Part shown: piece by piece, positions 46,327 through 54,565 of the stretch | Position numbering within the stretch: position 1 is the stretch's first letter | Layout of the letters: each line of letters begins with the position of its first letter | Origin: Thermopolyspora sp044507605 | GTDB taxonomy: Bacteria > Actinomycetota > Actinomycetes > Streptosporangiales > Streptosporangiaceae | DNA length: 64,000 bases | NCBI GenBank assembly: GCA_044507605.1 | Contig: JBIQJI010000008.1 | Span: 1 to 64,000, forward strand | Direction of reading: 5' to 3' | Notes under the pieces: model-generated | Databases searched by the model: none | The model's input: the letters and a program-made list of their open reading frames with translations, nothing else | What the model was told of the DNA's origin: nothing | Made by a program: the position numbers and the translations under genes

Positions 46327-47339
46327 GCGGGCGCCTCCGTCCCGGCCGTCGAGCCGCGCACCACCAGCCGGGGCGCGACCGTCACCACCCTCGCCGCGCG
46401 GTCGCCGTCGGCGAGCCGGTCGAGCAGCAGCTCCGCCGCCGCCCGGCCACGCTCGGCCGAGCCGAGCGACACGCTGGTCAGCGCCGGCCACGTCACGGTG
46501 GCGAGGTCGGTGTCGTCCATGCCGACCACGGCCACGTCCTCCGGCACCCGCCTGCCCTGCTCGCGCAGCACGTCGAGCGCGCCGAGCGCGATCAGGTCGT
46601 TGGCGCACATCAGCGCGTCCAGGTCACCGGCCCGGGCGAGCAGCCGACGCGCCGCCGCGGCCCCCTCGGCGCGGTAGAAGTCCCCCACCTCGGTCAGCGT
46701 CTCGTCGTACGGCAGCCCGAGCGCGACCAGCGCGTCGGCATAGGCCGCGCCGCGGGCCGAGCCGGGCACGGTGTCGAGCGGCCCGTTGAGGAGCCCGATG
46801 CGCCTGCGGCCCAGTGCGTACAGGTGCTTGACGGCGAGCCGCACGCCCGTGCGCGAGTCGGTCCTGACGTTGTCGGCGCCGGTGCCGTCGGGCAGCGAGC
46901 CGATGATCACGACGGGCGCCCGTGCCGCCCTGATCGCCTTCAGGTGCTCGGTGGTCACCCGCAGCGGGGACATGATCAGTCCGTCGACGTACCGCTCCCC
47001 CAGCGCCCGCAGCACGTCGAGCTCGTCGGCGGCGTCGGCGTCGGTCGAGTGCAGCACGAGCCGGTACCCCGCGGCCTTGAGCACGCGCTGGATCTCGCGC
47101 ACCATCGCCAGGTACGTCGGGTTGCCGATGTCGGCCATCGCGAACGCGACCTGGTTGGTGCGCCGCGACTTCAGCGACCTGGCCACGGAGTTGGGCACGT
47201 AGCCCAGCTCCTCGGCCGCCGCGAGCACCCGGCGCACCGTCTCCTGCCTGGTCGGCAGGCCGTTGAGCACACGCGACACCGAGGCGATGGACACACCTGC
47301 GCGGTGCGCGATCGTGGTGATCGTCGGCTCGCGGCTCAA
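46323..47339 (-). CDS. LacI-family regulator of the ribosyl-compound operon
   Basis: A 338-residue repressor. The helix-turn-helix is TITTIAHRAGVSIASVSRVLNG with hinge helix NSVARSLKSRRT; the sensor domain has MADIGNPTYLAMV and MCANDLIALGALDVL, VGMDDTDLATV. The start is TTG 47339, chosen since GGAGGAG stands five bases upstream and no ATG or GTG fits. It is the first gene of the operon, downstream of two perfect operators, so it should repress itself with the whole operon. Confidence 0.92.
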   Translation of the reverse strand: MSREPTITTIAHRAGVSIASVSRVLNGLPTRQETVRRVLAAAEELGYVPNSVARSLKSRRTNQVAFAMADIGNPTYLAMVREIQRVLKAAGYRLVLHSTDADAADELDVLRALGERYVDGLIMSPLRVTTEHLKAIRAARAPVVIIGSLPDGTGADNVRTDSRTGVRLAVKHLYALGRRRIGLLNGPLDTVPGSARGAAYADALVALGLPYDETLTEVGDFYRAEGAAAARRLLARAGDLDALMCANDLIALGALDVLREQGRRVPEDVAVVGMDDTDLATVTWPALTSVSLGSAERGRAAAELLLDRLADGDRAARVVTVAPRLVVRGSTAGTEAPA

Positions 47340-47366
47340 GGGCGCTCCTCCCTGGTTCAGCCTACG

Positions 47367-47378
47367 GTAAACGTTTAC
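47367..47378. promoter_or_regulatory. LacI-type operator 1
   Basis: Perfect palindrome GTAAACGTTTAC centred on CG, 28 bases upstream of the regulator's TTG start. Identical in sequence to operator 2, with a centre-to-centre distance of 32 bases (about three helix turns), which favours cooperative binding. Confidence 0.88.
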
Positions 47379-47398
47379 AGTGCCCCCCGCAGCGACCT

Positions 47399-47410
47399 GT
47401 AAACGTTTAC
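47399..47410. promoter_or_regulatory. LacI-type operator 2
   Basis: Second perfect copy of GTAAACGTTTAC. The TTTACA of this site and the TGTAAA of operator 1 are 18 bases apart on the minus strand and could themselves be the -35 and -10 regions, so repressor would cover the promoter. Confidence 0.88.
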
Positions 47411-47667
47411 GGGATGGGGAGCACCATGAAACCGCCCAGGGACACACCCCGTCAAGTCACGATCACGTAAAGGCGCGCCTCCGGGTGCGGGGGCGGCCCC
47501 GGAGCGGCCCGGCCCGGCCGCGCAGCGCACTAATTGACATCTCCGCTAATATCAGCCCAAATCCCCATACAGACGGGTCGTAATTGACGATTGATCAAGT
47601 AACTGCATACCAGGCTGCAACCTCTCTGAGATATATTTTCCCACCAGATAACGGAAGGGTGGGGCGG

Positions 47668-48555
47668 ATGTGGGGATTGCGCATCCTCGGGCTCACGCTG
47701 CTCGTCCACTGTGTCATCGGAGGCATCGGATCGATGCTGTTCCCCGGCCCGCCCGCGTATGCGTCGGCGACCCCTGATCCCACGCCCGAAGACCTCACCG
47801 CGTCCGCCCGTCACGCACGCTGCCTGGACCAGGAGAAACGCGACGACCTCGCCCGTGCGGCCGTCATGCAGAAAGTCGCACCGCGTCTGATCGGCACCGA
47901 CAAACTGAGCCGTGGTAAGGGATATATTACGTTGGAGCAATGGCTCGCCACCGACGAACGGACATTCGACCGGCTGTGCTCCGCGCTGCTCGGCCTTGAC
48001 GACAAAACCAAAGACGATTCCGGCGACGGGACCTGGTCGACGCTGCTCCAGACGATCGCGGCGGTGGTGTTCGGCTCCGCGGGCACGCTGTTCGTGTCGT
48101 CGTGGCAGGGGCGTAAGGCGCTGGGCAAGGAGCTGCGGACCGCCTCGAATCACTTCCACCACGCCTTCTCCGTCTATCTGCGCGGCTGGGAAACCACCGG
48201 ATTCACCGATGCCGACGCGCTGGCCGACGCTCGCTCGCAGCTGCGGAACAAGCTGGGCGACGTCCAGGATGCCAAGCCGCACTGGCGGCGGCCCCGCCAG
48301 CTCCTGGAGCTCCTCGACGCCCCCGCCCTCGAGGAAGGCGACAACGCCCTGTGGACGGAGCAGACGCAGGACGAGCGCCATCGGCACGCGACCGAGATGA
48401 GGGATCGGCTGGAGATGTTCCGGCGGGACGTGGACAAGCTGGGCATCGCGCTCCAGCATCCCCGGCCGCTGAGTTTCCGTCGCTCCGCCGCGAGCTACCA
48501 GGCCGCGCTTCGGGACGGCCTCCTCAAGGCCGCGCCGACGGACCCCGCCGCCTGA
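47668..48555 (+). CDS. Membrane protein of unknown function, first gene of an ATPase cassette
   Basis: A 295-residue protein. Residues 1-32 look like a signal sequence (LRILGLTLLVHCVIGGIG, possible cleavage after AYA); then about 90 extracytoplasmic residues with one Cys, one membrane span LLQTIAAVVFGSAGTLFVSS (about 128-148), and a 145-residue charged, helical cytoplasmic part. ATG 47668 follows GGAAGGGTGGGG. The upstream 140 bases are unusually AT-rich for this genome. One base separates it from the first ATPase gene. No family recognised. Confidence 0.75.
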   Translation: MWGLRILGLTLLVHCVIGGIGSMLFPGPPAYASATPDPTPEDLTASARHARCLDQEKRDDLARAAVMQKVAPRLIGTDKLSRGKGYITLEQWLATDERTFDRLCSALLGLDDKTKDDSGDGTWSTLLQTIAAVVFGSAGTLFVSSWQGRKALGKELRTASNHFHHAFSVYLRGWETTGFTDADALADARSQLRNKLGDVQDAKPHWRRPRQLLELLDAPALEEGDNALWTEQTQDERHRHATEMRDRLEMFRRDVDKLGIALQHPRPLSFRRSAASYQAALRDGLLKAAPTDPAA

Positions 48556-48556
48556 C

Positions 48557-49690
48557 ATGTCGAACCCCCCGACTCCCAGCCTGCTCCCCGGCCCGCAGCC
48601 GGGCGCGGCGACCCACCGCAACCCGTACCTGCCTCCCGGGCAGGAGGAGGCGACGGCGAACGACCACGTCGCGATGCTGCGGCCGTGGCGCAACCGGCTG
48701 CACCACGACTTCTACGTCGTCCTGGCGGCCGTCGCGGAGAGCCACGAGAGGTTCCGCGGCAGGTTCAGGGATCCGAACGTCGTGCTGGAGCAGGGGCAGC
48801 TCATCACGGTGACCGGTGCCCGGGGCACGGGAAAGAGCGCCTTGCTCCACCGGTTCGCGGGGCTGCTGGCCTACTCCAGCCCGAAATACTCGCGAGGCGA
48901 TCCGGCGGACGTGTCCGGCGGGCTCCCCGGCCGGCTGGACGGCCAGATGCCGCTGATAGCGGACCTGAGCGAGGCCCACGCCCTGAACGTTGTCCCGCAG
49001 GACGCGACGCCGCTGGACGAAGGGCGGACGAAGGAGCAGAACATCTACGAAGCCGTGATCGCCGACCTCAAGAGCCAGCGCAAGCTCACCGAGGCCGAGG
49101 CCGACCGGCTGCGGACGGACGCCATCATCATCGACCAGCGGTGCCGGGCGGACGTGCCCCGTGGCTACGAGAAGCTGGCGGACGCCCTGGAGGACAAGAA
49201 CGCCGTCCTCGTGGTGCTGCTGCCGCCCATCGACAAGGTCGGCGAGTTGAACTTCTACCTGCGCATGGCCAGGAAGCGCCTGGTCTTCATGGCCGAAAGC
49301 GTCGCGCTGGCCGACCGTGCCGACCTGGCGAGCATGGTCAAGGGCATGCATTACTCCGCGTTCACCCATCTGCGCACCGGGATGCTGACGGCCGCGGACA
49401 TCAGGCGGTTCATCGCCGCCCGGCAGAACCGCGCGGCTCAGGACGGCCGCCCGTGGGTGACGGTCACCGACGAGGTGATCGAGCAACTGTGCGTGCGCTT
49501 CGCCGGCCAGACGGTGGAGCAGCTCCGCGGCGCCCTCTGCGAGCTGTGCCACGTGGCGATCACGGGCTCGGGCGTCGTCGACATCGCGCTGTACAGGGAG
49601 TACTCGCGCCAGGAGTTCTTCCTGGCCAGCGCGATGCGCAGGGTCCGGCGCGACGGCGGGCGCAAAGGCCCGAAGGGCACGAAGGGGTAG
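48557..49690 (+). CDS. P-loop NTPase of unknown function
   Basis: A 377-residue protein with Walker A GARGTGKSALL (residues 87-97) after a Pro-rich start, and a Walker B-like strand NAVLVVLLPPID about 130 residues later. The C-terminal third (ADIRRFIAARQN, VTDEVIEQLCVRFAGQTVEQ) is helical, like the winged or lid part of ORC/STAND ATPases. The cassette order, membrane protein - ATPase - larger ATPase with gaps of 1 and 12 bases, implies one complex. Confidence 0.78.
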   Translation: MSNPPTPSLLPGPQPGAATHRNPYLPPGQEEATANDHVAMLRPWRNRLHHDFYVVLAAVAESHERFRGRFRDPNVVLEQGQLITVTGARGTGKSALLHRFAGLLAYSSPKYSRGDPADVSGGLPGRLDGQMPLIADLSEAHALNVVPQDATPLDEGRTKEQNIYEAVIADLKSQRKLTEAEADRLRTDAIIIDQRCRADVPRGYEKLADALEDKNAVLVVLLPPIDKVGELNFYLRMARKRLVFMAESVALADRADLASMVKGMHYSAFTHLRTGMLTAADIRRFIAARQNRAAQDGRPWVTVTDEVIEQLCVRFAGQTVEQLRGALCELCHVAITGSGVVDIALYREYSRQEFFLASAMRRVRRDGGRKGPKGTKG

Positions 49691-49702
49691 AGAGGCGACC
49701 GT

Positions 49703-51961
49703 ATGCCGCGCATGCAGAATCCGTTTCCGGTGACACCCGCCCTGCGTCTGTCCCCTTTCCAGCTGACCACCCCGCCCGGCGCGGACTTCACGGTCGTGAC
49801 GTCCGCGACCGAGGACGCCCGCGACTATGTGGAGAGCTACCTCGACGAGGCGGACCGATGGGAGGCCGAACGCGCGGCCGGGGCCGAGCCGCCGCCGCTG
49901 TCGGGCAGGGTGCTCGGGGTGTCCGGCGACTACGGGTCCGGGAAGACGCACCAGCTCATCGACATCGCGCGGCTCGTCCACGAGTCCGGTGCCCGGGAGC
50001 ACGGCGCGAAGGTCCGGCTGCTCCTGCTGGACGCGCCTCGCGGCGGCATCGCTGCGGCCTACCGCGACCAGCTCATCGGCCAGTTCGACCCGGACGCCAT
50101 CGTCGAGCTGCTCAAGGACTACCACGGCGACACGGTCGCGGAGGGGGTGGAGAACGTACCGTTCCCGCCCGGCAGCGAAGCGGAGGACGGCAAGCGGGCC
50201 ATCGCCCGCGGCCTGCGGCAGGGCGAGCTCGACCCCGAGGGCGTCACCCAGGCGTACCTGCTGTCGGCAAGCGACATCGAGGCGCGGCTGGCCACACGGC
50301 TCAGGGGCGTCGCCGAACACTGGGAGTTCGCCAAGGCGCTCACGCTGATGCTCGACCCACCGTCGCGGGACGCCGCCTGGCGCTGGTTCCGCGGTGACGC
50401 CCCGGGGAAGGAGCTGCGCGACAACGGGATCACGGCGTCGATCGCCACCGAATCGATGGCCTACGACGCGCTCGCCGTCCTCGCGTTCCTGCACGGGCGC
50501 CGGGGCCAACGCATCGTCTTCATCGTCGACGAGTTCGAGAAGCTGCTGGAGGACACGGAAGTCGGACGGCTCGCCTCGCTCCAGGCGTTCGAACGGCTCG
50601 CAGGCGTCTTCATCGACGCCGGCTGCCTGCTCGTCTTCTCCGCGTCGAAACAGGCCATCGGCCGGCTGTCCGGCGGCCTGCGGGAGCGCACGTATCACGT
50701 CTCGCTGGCGCCGCTCGACCGCGCGGAGACCGAGCGGCTGATCGAGGGGCACCTGTCCGGGCTGGTGTCGCGCGGGGACGAGGTCTTTCCCGAGCCCACG
50801 GTGACATGTGTCGGCGACCTCGGCGAGGGCAACCCCCGCCGCGTCATCTCGCTGTGCCGGGGCGGGTTCCGGCTGGCCGCCGCCAGGCCGGGGGGTGACG
50901 CGGAGGTGACGGTGACCGAGGACAACGTCCGCGCCTTCGCCCACCAGGAGTACGAGCGGTTCTCCCTGCCCGAGGCCGTGAGCGCCGCGCGCGACATCCT
51001 GCAGGCCGACGGCTGGCCGCTGCCGGCCGACGACCACCTAGGGTCGCGCCCGCCGGTGGACTTCTGGGTCGACGCCGACGACGCAGTCATCGCGGTCATC
51101 GTGACCGACTCGCTGCTGAGCAGGCAGGACGCCGAAACGCTCTTCGGGCGCGTGAGCGACGCCGAGCTGCGCGCCTCACCACAGCCGTGTCAGACCATCA
51201 TCGTGGTCAACGGGCACGTCTCGCGGTCCGCTCGGGACGCCGTGGTCCAGCGCATCGGGCGCAACCCGGTGATCCATCAGGGCACGGGGTTCGGCAACGA
51301 CTTCCGCGCGGCGCTCCTCGACGCCCACCGGCGGCTGCACAACCAGGCCCGGCGCGACGACCTCGCCAAAATCCGCATCACGGTGGAGCAGATCCTCCGG
51401 CAGCAGGAACGGACGCAGCACGCGATCGACAGGCTGCGACGGCGGAGCGGCGCGCGGACCGCCGCGGAGGGGGCCGACGCCGGACCCGGCCCGTCCCAGG
51501 CCGGGTCGGCGCTGCCGGGGCACGTCGACGACGACGCCGTGGCAGGGCTGCCCCGCGAGGTCCTCGACGAGTTCCGGCGCGCTCGGGACGAGATCCCGGT
51601 CGACCGCGACATCGAGCACCCGTTCGACCACCTGTTCCGGCAGCCCGGCGACGGCGAGCGGACCGCTTCGCCCCGCCGGGCCATGCGCCGGGACCGGTTC
51701 GAGGACATCGGCGTCATCTGGACGACTGAGCAGCTGGTGCTCGCGTTCCGCGACGCCGTCGCGCGCTGGTACGCGGCCGGGCCGCAGGACGGCACCGGGA
51801 GAGGCGACGCCGAGCGGGAGGAGGAGCTGCGCCACATCTGCCGGATGTACGAGTCGGCCGCCGAGGACGTGCTGCCGCTTCTGTTCAGGAGGCATGCCTA
51901 CACCGGCACCGGCCCGCTGGAGCAACTGGGTTCGCGCGTGCGTGAGCTGCTGTTACGGTGA
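49703..51961 (+). CDS. Large P-loop ATPase with extra C-terminal domains
   Basis: A 752-residue protein. Walker A GDYGSGKT at 75-82, Walker B IVFIVDEFEKLL at 271-282, and sensor-like LLVFSASKQ at 309-317 make an AAA/STAND-type ATPase core. After residue 445 there is an alpha/beta domain (PPVDFWVDADDAVIAVIVTD, TIIVVNGHVS) that recalls the restriction-endonuclease-like fold but lacks a visible PD-(D/E)xK lysine. The C-terminal 150 residues are helical and charged. It ends nine bases inside the convergent antiporter gene. Role unknown; a cell-envelope or conflict system is possible. Confidence 0.75.
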   Translation: MPRMQNPFPVTPALRLSPFQLTTPPGADFTVVTSATEDARDYVESYLDEADRWEAERAAGAEPPPLSGRVLGVSGDYGSGKTHQLIDIARLVHESGAREHGAKVRLLLLDAPRGGIAAAYRDQLIGQFDPDAIVELLKDYHGDTVAEGVENVPFPPGSEAEDGKRAIARGLRQGELDPEGVTQAYLLSASDIEARLATRLRGVAEHWEFAKALTLMLDPPSRDAAWRWFRGDAPGKELRDNGITASIATESMAYDALAVLAFLHGRRGQRIVFIVDEFEKLLEDTEVGRLASLQAFERLAGVFIDAGCLLVFSASKQAIGRLSGGLRERTYHVSLAPLDRAETERLIEGHLSGLVSRGDEVFPEPTVTCVGDLGEGNPRRVISLCRGGFRLAAARPGGDAEVTVTEDNVRAFAHQEYERFSLPEAVSAARDILQADGWPLPADDHLGSRPPVDFWVDADDAVIAVIVTDSLLSRQDAETLFGRVSDAELRASPQPCQTIIVVNGHVSRSARDAVVQRIGRNPVIHQGTGFGNDFRAALLDAHRRLHNQARRDDLAKIRITVEQILRQQERTQHAIDRLRRRSGARTAAEGADAGPGPSQAGSALPGHVDDDAVAGLPREVLDEFRRARDEIPVDRDIEHPFDHLFRQPGDGERTASPRRAMRRDRFEDIGVIWTTEQLVLAFRDAVARWYAAGPQDGTGRGDAEREEELRHICRMYESAAEDVLPLLFRRHAYTGTGPLEQLGSRVRELLLR

Positions 51962-53272
51962 CCTGCGGTCGAGGGCACAGCCGGGCTCGGCAGCGTCCTC
52001 AGCAGTGTTCTCGCAGGTGTCCTCGCAGGTGTCCTCGGCGATGGGTGCGCCGGTGGTCCCGGCGATGGGCTCGGCGATGGGCCCGCCTGCGGGTTCGGCG
52101 ATGGGCTCGCCGGTGGGTTCGCCGAAGACGTAGCGGCCCCGGGGCCGGCCGGCGATGCGCTCGAGAATGTCCAGGCGGTCGTCCCACAGTGCGTTGGTCA
52201 CGATGTGCAGCACGTTGACGGTCAGGATGGCCGGCGCGACGATGGCGACGGCGTCGGGGAAGCTCGGCTCCAGCGCCAGCGCCAGCAGGATCGCGGTGAT
52301 GCCGTTCTGCTGCCCCAGCGCCAGGTAGACGCGGTCGGTGCGGGTCATGCGCCGGGCGATCAGCCACCCCACCACGATCTGCGCGCCGAAGGCGGCGGCG
52401 CCGAGCGCCAGGCCGGGAACGATCTGGACGCCGCCGAGCAGCAGCACACCGAGCGCGAACGTGGCGAGGGCGAACGCCACCGAGATGGCGCGGTCGAGGA
52501 CGACCGGCTCGTCGAGCCGGAGGAACAGCCCGATCAGCGCGATGCCGAGCAGCAGGAACTGCCACGAGGCCACGCCCACCAGCAGCGCCACCACGGCGAT
52601 CGAGCCGGCGCGGACCCATGGCCGCGCCTGCAGCGGCGCCTGCGCGGGCCGGCGGCTCGCCCAGCGCCGCACGACCAGCAGGCCGAGCCACACGACCAGC
52701 ACGAAACCGAGGTTGCGGCCGATGTTCACGAGGTAGGAGCCGATCCCGGTGTCGCCGAGGACGGCCGCCGCCACGCCTCCCGCTCCGCCCGGTGTCGCGG
52801 CGAGCGCCCACGCCGAAAGGTAGACGGTGAGCAGCGCCGTGATGGGGTCGTCGAACGACGCCCACGCCAGCAGCAGCCCTTTACCGCGTTCGGACATCCG
52901 GGAGCGGCCGAGCAGGGCGGACACCGAGAGCGGGTCGATCTGCGCGACGGCGATGCCCAGGACGAGGGCCGTGGGGTCGCGGAACAGGGCGTACATCACG
53001 CCGGCGATGAGCGCGGTCTTGAGCAGCACGCCGAGCGTGACCGCCAGCACCACCGTGCCCAGGTCACGGTAGACGGCGCGGGGGATGCCCGAGGCGCTGC
53101 CGTAGAGGCCTAGGGCGAGCAGGGTCGTGATGGCCTGCAGGTAGATCGGGCTGTCCGCCACCTCGCCCATGCCGGCGACACGCGCGACCGCGTAGCCGAG
53201 GACGGCGATGCCCACGGTGGCCGTGAGCCGCCGCGCGGCGGGCCCCGTGATGATCGTGCGCAGCGTGGGCAC
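51953..53272 (-). CDS. CPA-type sodium (cation):proton antiporter
   Basis: A 439-residue membrane protein with about twelve spans. The conserved ion-site motifs are AQIDPLSVSALL and ASFDDPITALL. GTG 53272 is chosen because GGAGG precedes it; a GTG ten codons upstream lacks such a site. The C-terminus is a run of GEP/IAEP-type repeats and a Cys/Glu/Asp-rich acidic end. The last nine bases overlap the end of the ATPase gene on the other strand. Confidence 0.87.
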   Translation of the reverse strand: MPTLRTIITGPAARRLTATVGIAVLGYAVARVAGMGEVADSPIYLQAITTLLALGLYGSASGIPRAVYRDLGTVVLAVTLGVLLKTALIAGVMYALFRDPTALVLGIAVAQIDPLSVSALLGRSRMSERGKGLLLAWASFDDPITALLTVYLSAWALAATPGGAGGVAAAVLGDTGIGSYLVNIGRNLGFVLVVWLGLLVVRRWASRRPAQAPLQARPWVRAGSIAVVALLVGVASWQFLLLGIALIGLFLRLDEPVVLDRAISVAFALATFALGVLLLGGVQIVPGLALGAAAFGAQIVVGWLIARRMTRTDRVYLALGQQNGITAILLALALEPSFPDAVAIVAPAILTVNVLHIVTNALWDDRLDILERIAGRPRGRYVFGEPTGEPIAEPAGGPIAEPIAGTTGAPIAEDTCEDTCENTAEDAAEPGCALDRRSP

Positions 53273-53442
53273 GTCGGCACCTCCGCCCGCCCCGTCCGTC
53301 ACCCGACTCGGCGATCGGCCGAGGCTGCGAAAGGGCGGTTCCTCATCAGTTTTCCGATTATGGATAGTTTACCGGCAGAGCTCGGCTCGTTACAGGTGAA
53401 CCGATCTTATGAAACCGGAAACCTCATCGGTACGCTGAATGT

Positions 53443-54501
53443 TTACGCGGTCCACGCTCGGCCGTTCTCGCCGGCGGTGAATATTTCGCGGGCGCCGGTC
53501 AGCAGGTGCCGGAAACGCAGATCGGCGCGCCTGACCGCGTGTTGATGAAGAGTCACCCCCAGTGCCAGGCCGGGAAGCGATGGCAGCACATGCACATAAA
53601 TAGCGCCTTGCTGCACATCAAGGACCAGCGACTCGATGGTTTCACAGGCCATCGCGTGTAACGCGTGCGCGACCTGGGCGAGCCCTTTGGGCAACGACCG
53701 GCCGAGCCGGCAATAATGGTCGCGCTGCGTCTGGTACGCCTGTGCGTCGGTCAGCCAGCCGCCGAACGGCTCCCCGAACCACGGCTGCTCGGCCAGCTCC
53801 GCATCGGCGAGGACATCGGCCGAGTACAGCAGCCGCGGCCCCTGGAAAAAGGCGACGTAATGCAGGTCCTCGACGTTCAGCGCCGCCTCGCACAAGGCCG
53901 CCATGCGGTCCCGGGCGTCGCCGGCGAGCCCGTCCGCGTGCACGGTCACGTGGGCGGTCCTCGTCACCGGTGGCGGGAGGGGGTCCCCCCAGCCGCCGGG
54001 ATACTCCTCGTCCAGGCGGTAGTGGCGGCGGATGTCGGTGACCGCGTAGCAGGCCTGCTTGTCCATTTCGTCGACCATCTCGCGGACGGCGGGCCCGGCC
54101 GCGGCGGAGCCGCCCCGCCTGAGCGCGGTCAGGTACTCGTCGGGGCGCACCCTGCCGCAGTGGACGCCCTCGGCGCCGGTCGTCACCACGGTGCGCATCA
54201 GCTCTCCACTGCGCAGCTCCGCCAGGTCCCGGTCGAACATCTCGGCCTGGATGACGAGCTGGCGCAACGCCGCCTCACACTCGTGCGGCGCGGGCAGTTC
54301 TCCGGACGACGGCGGCCGGAGGAAAAACTCGCGGAACCCGTTGTAGAAGTAGCCGGTGAGATCCGCCACCCCGCTGTCGATCAGCCGCTCCCGGCAGATC
54401 CCCTGGTGTGAGGTGTAATCGCGATAGGCCACGATCTCCTGGTGATCCTCCCAGCCCTCGCCGCCGGGGTCGCTGATCGGCACCGTGCCGATGTCGGGCA
54501 T
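53443..54501 (-). CDS. Protein of unknown function linked to the TPR/STAND gene
   Basis: A 352-residue soluble protein. N-terminal half: DYTSHQGICRERLIDSGVADLTGYFYNGFREFFLRPP (only partly conserved-looking) with several Cys. C-terminal half has a hydrophobic strand pattern (LLYSADVLADAEL, GAIYVHVLPSLPGLALGVTL) that weakly recalls Roadblock-type signalling domains. I do not recognise a family. ATG 54501 follows GGAGCGGAG; 64 bases downstream of the TPR protein gene on the same strand. Confidence 0.68.
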   Translation of the reverse strand: MPDIGTVPISDPGGEGWEDHQEIVAYRDYTSHQGICRERLIDSGVADLTGYFYNGFREFFLRPPSSGELPAPHECEAALRQLVIQAEMFDRDLAELRSGELMRTVVTTGAEGVHCGRVRPDEYLTALRRGGSAAAGPAVREMVDEMDKQACYAVTDIRRHYRLDEEYPGGWGDPLPPPVTRTAHVTVHADGLAGDARDRMAALCEAALNVEDLHYVAFFQGPRLLYSADVLADAELAEQPWFGEPFGGWLTDAQAYQTQRDHYCRLGRSLPKGLAQVAHALHAMACETIESLVLDVQQGAIYVHVLPSLPGLALGVTLHQHAVRRADLRFRHLLTGAREIFTAGENGRAWTA

Positions 54502-54565
54502 CGCTCCGCTCCATTCCGCCTGCCGGGGCCGTGCCGTGCGTCCTCGCAGGGACGATCGATGGGGG

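Noticed and set aside
47426..47470. A 14-codon frame with GGGGAG upstream, on the plus strand beside the LacI operators
   Set aside because: It could be a leader peptide but has no partner hairpin or regulatory codons, and nothing shows it is transcribed. Not annotated as a gene.
47534..47552. TTGACA and TAATAT boxes as a promoter for the ATPase cassette
   Set aside because: Only seven bases separate them, far from the usual 16-18, so they cannot work as one -35/-10 pair.
49703..51961. Calling the C-terminal domain of the large ATPase a nuclease
   Set aside because: The strand pattern is suggestive but a full PD-(D/E)xK set is not visible, so no enzymatic function is claimed.
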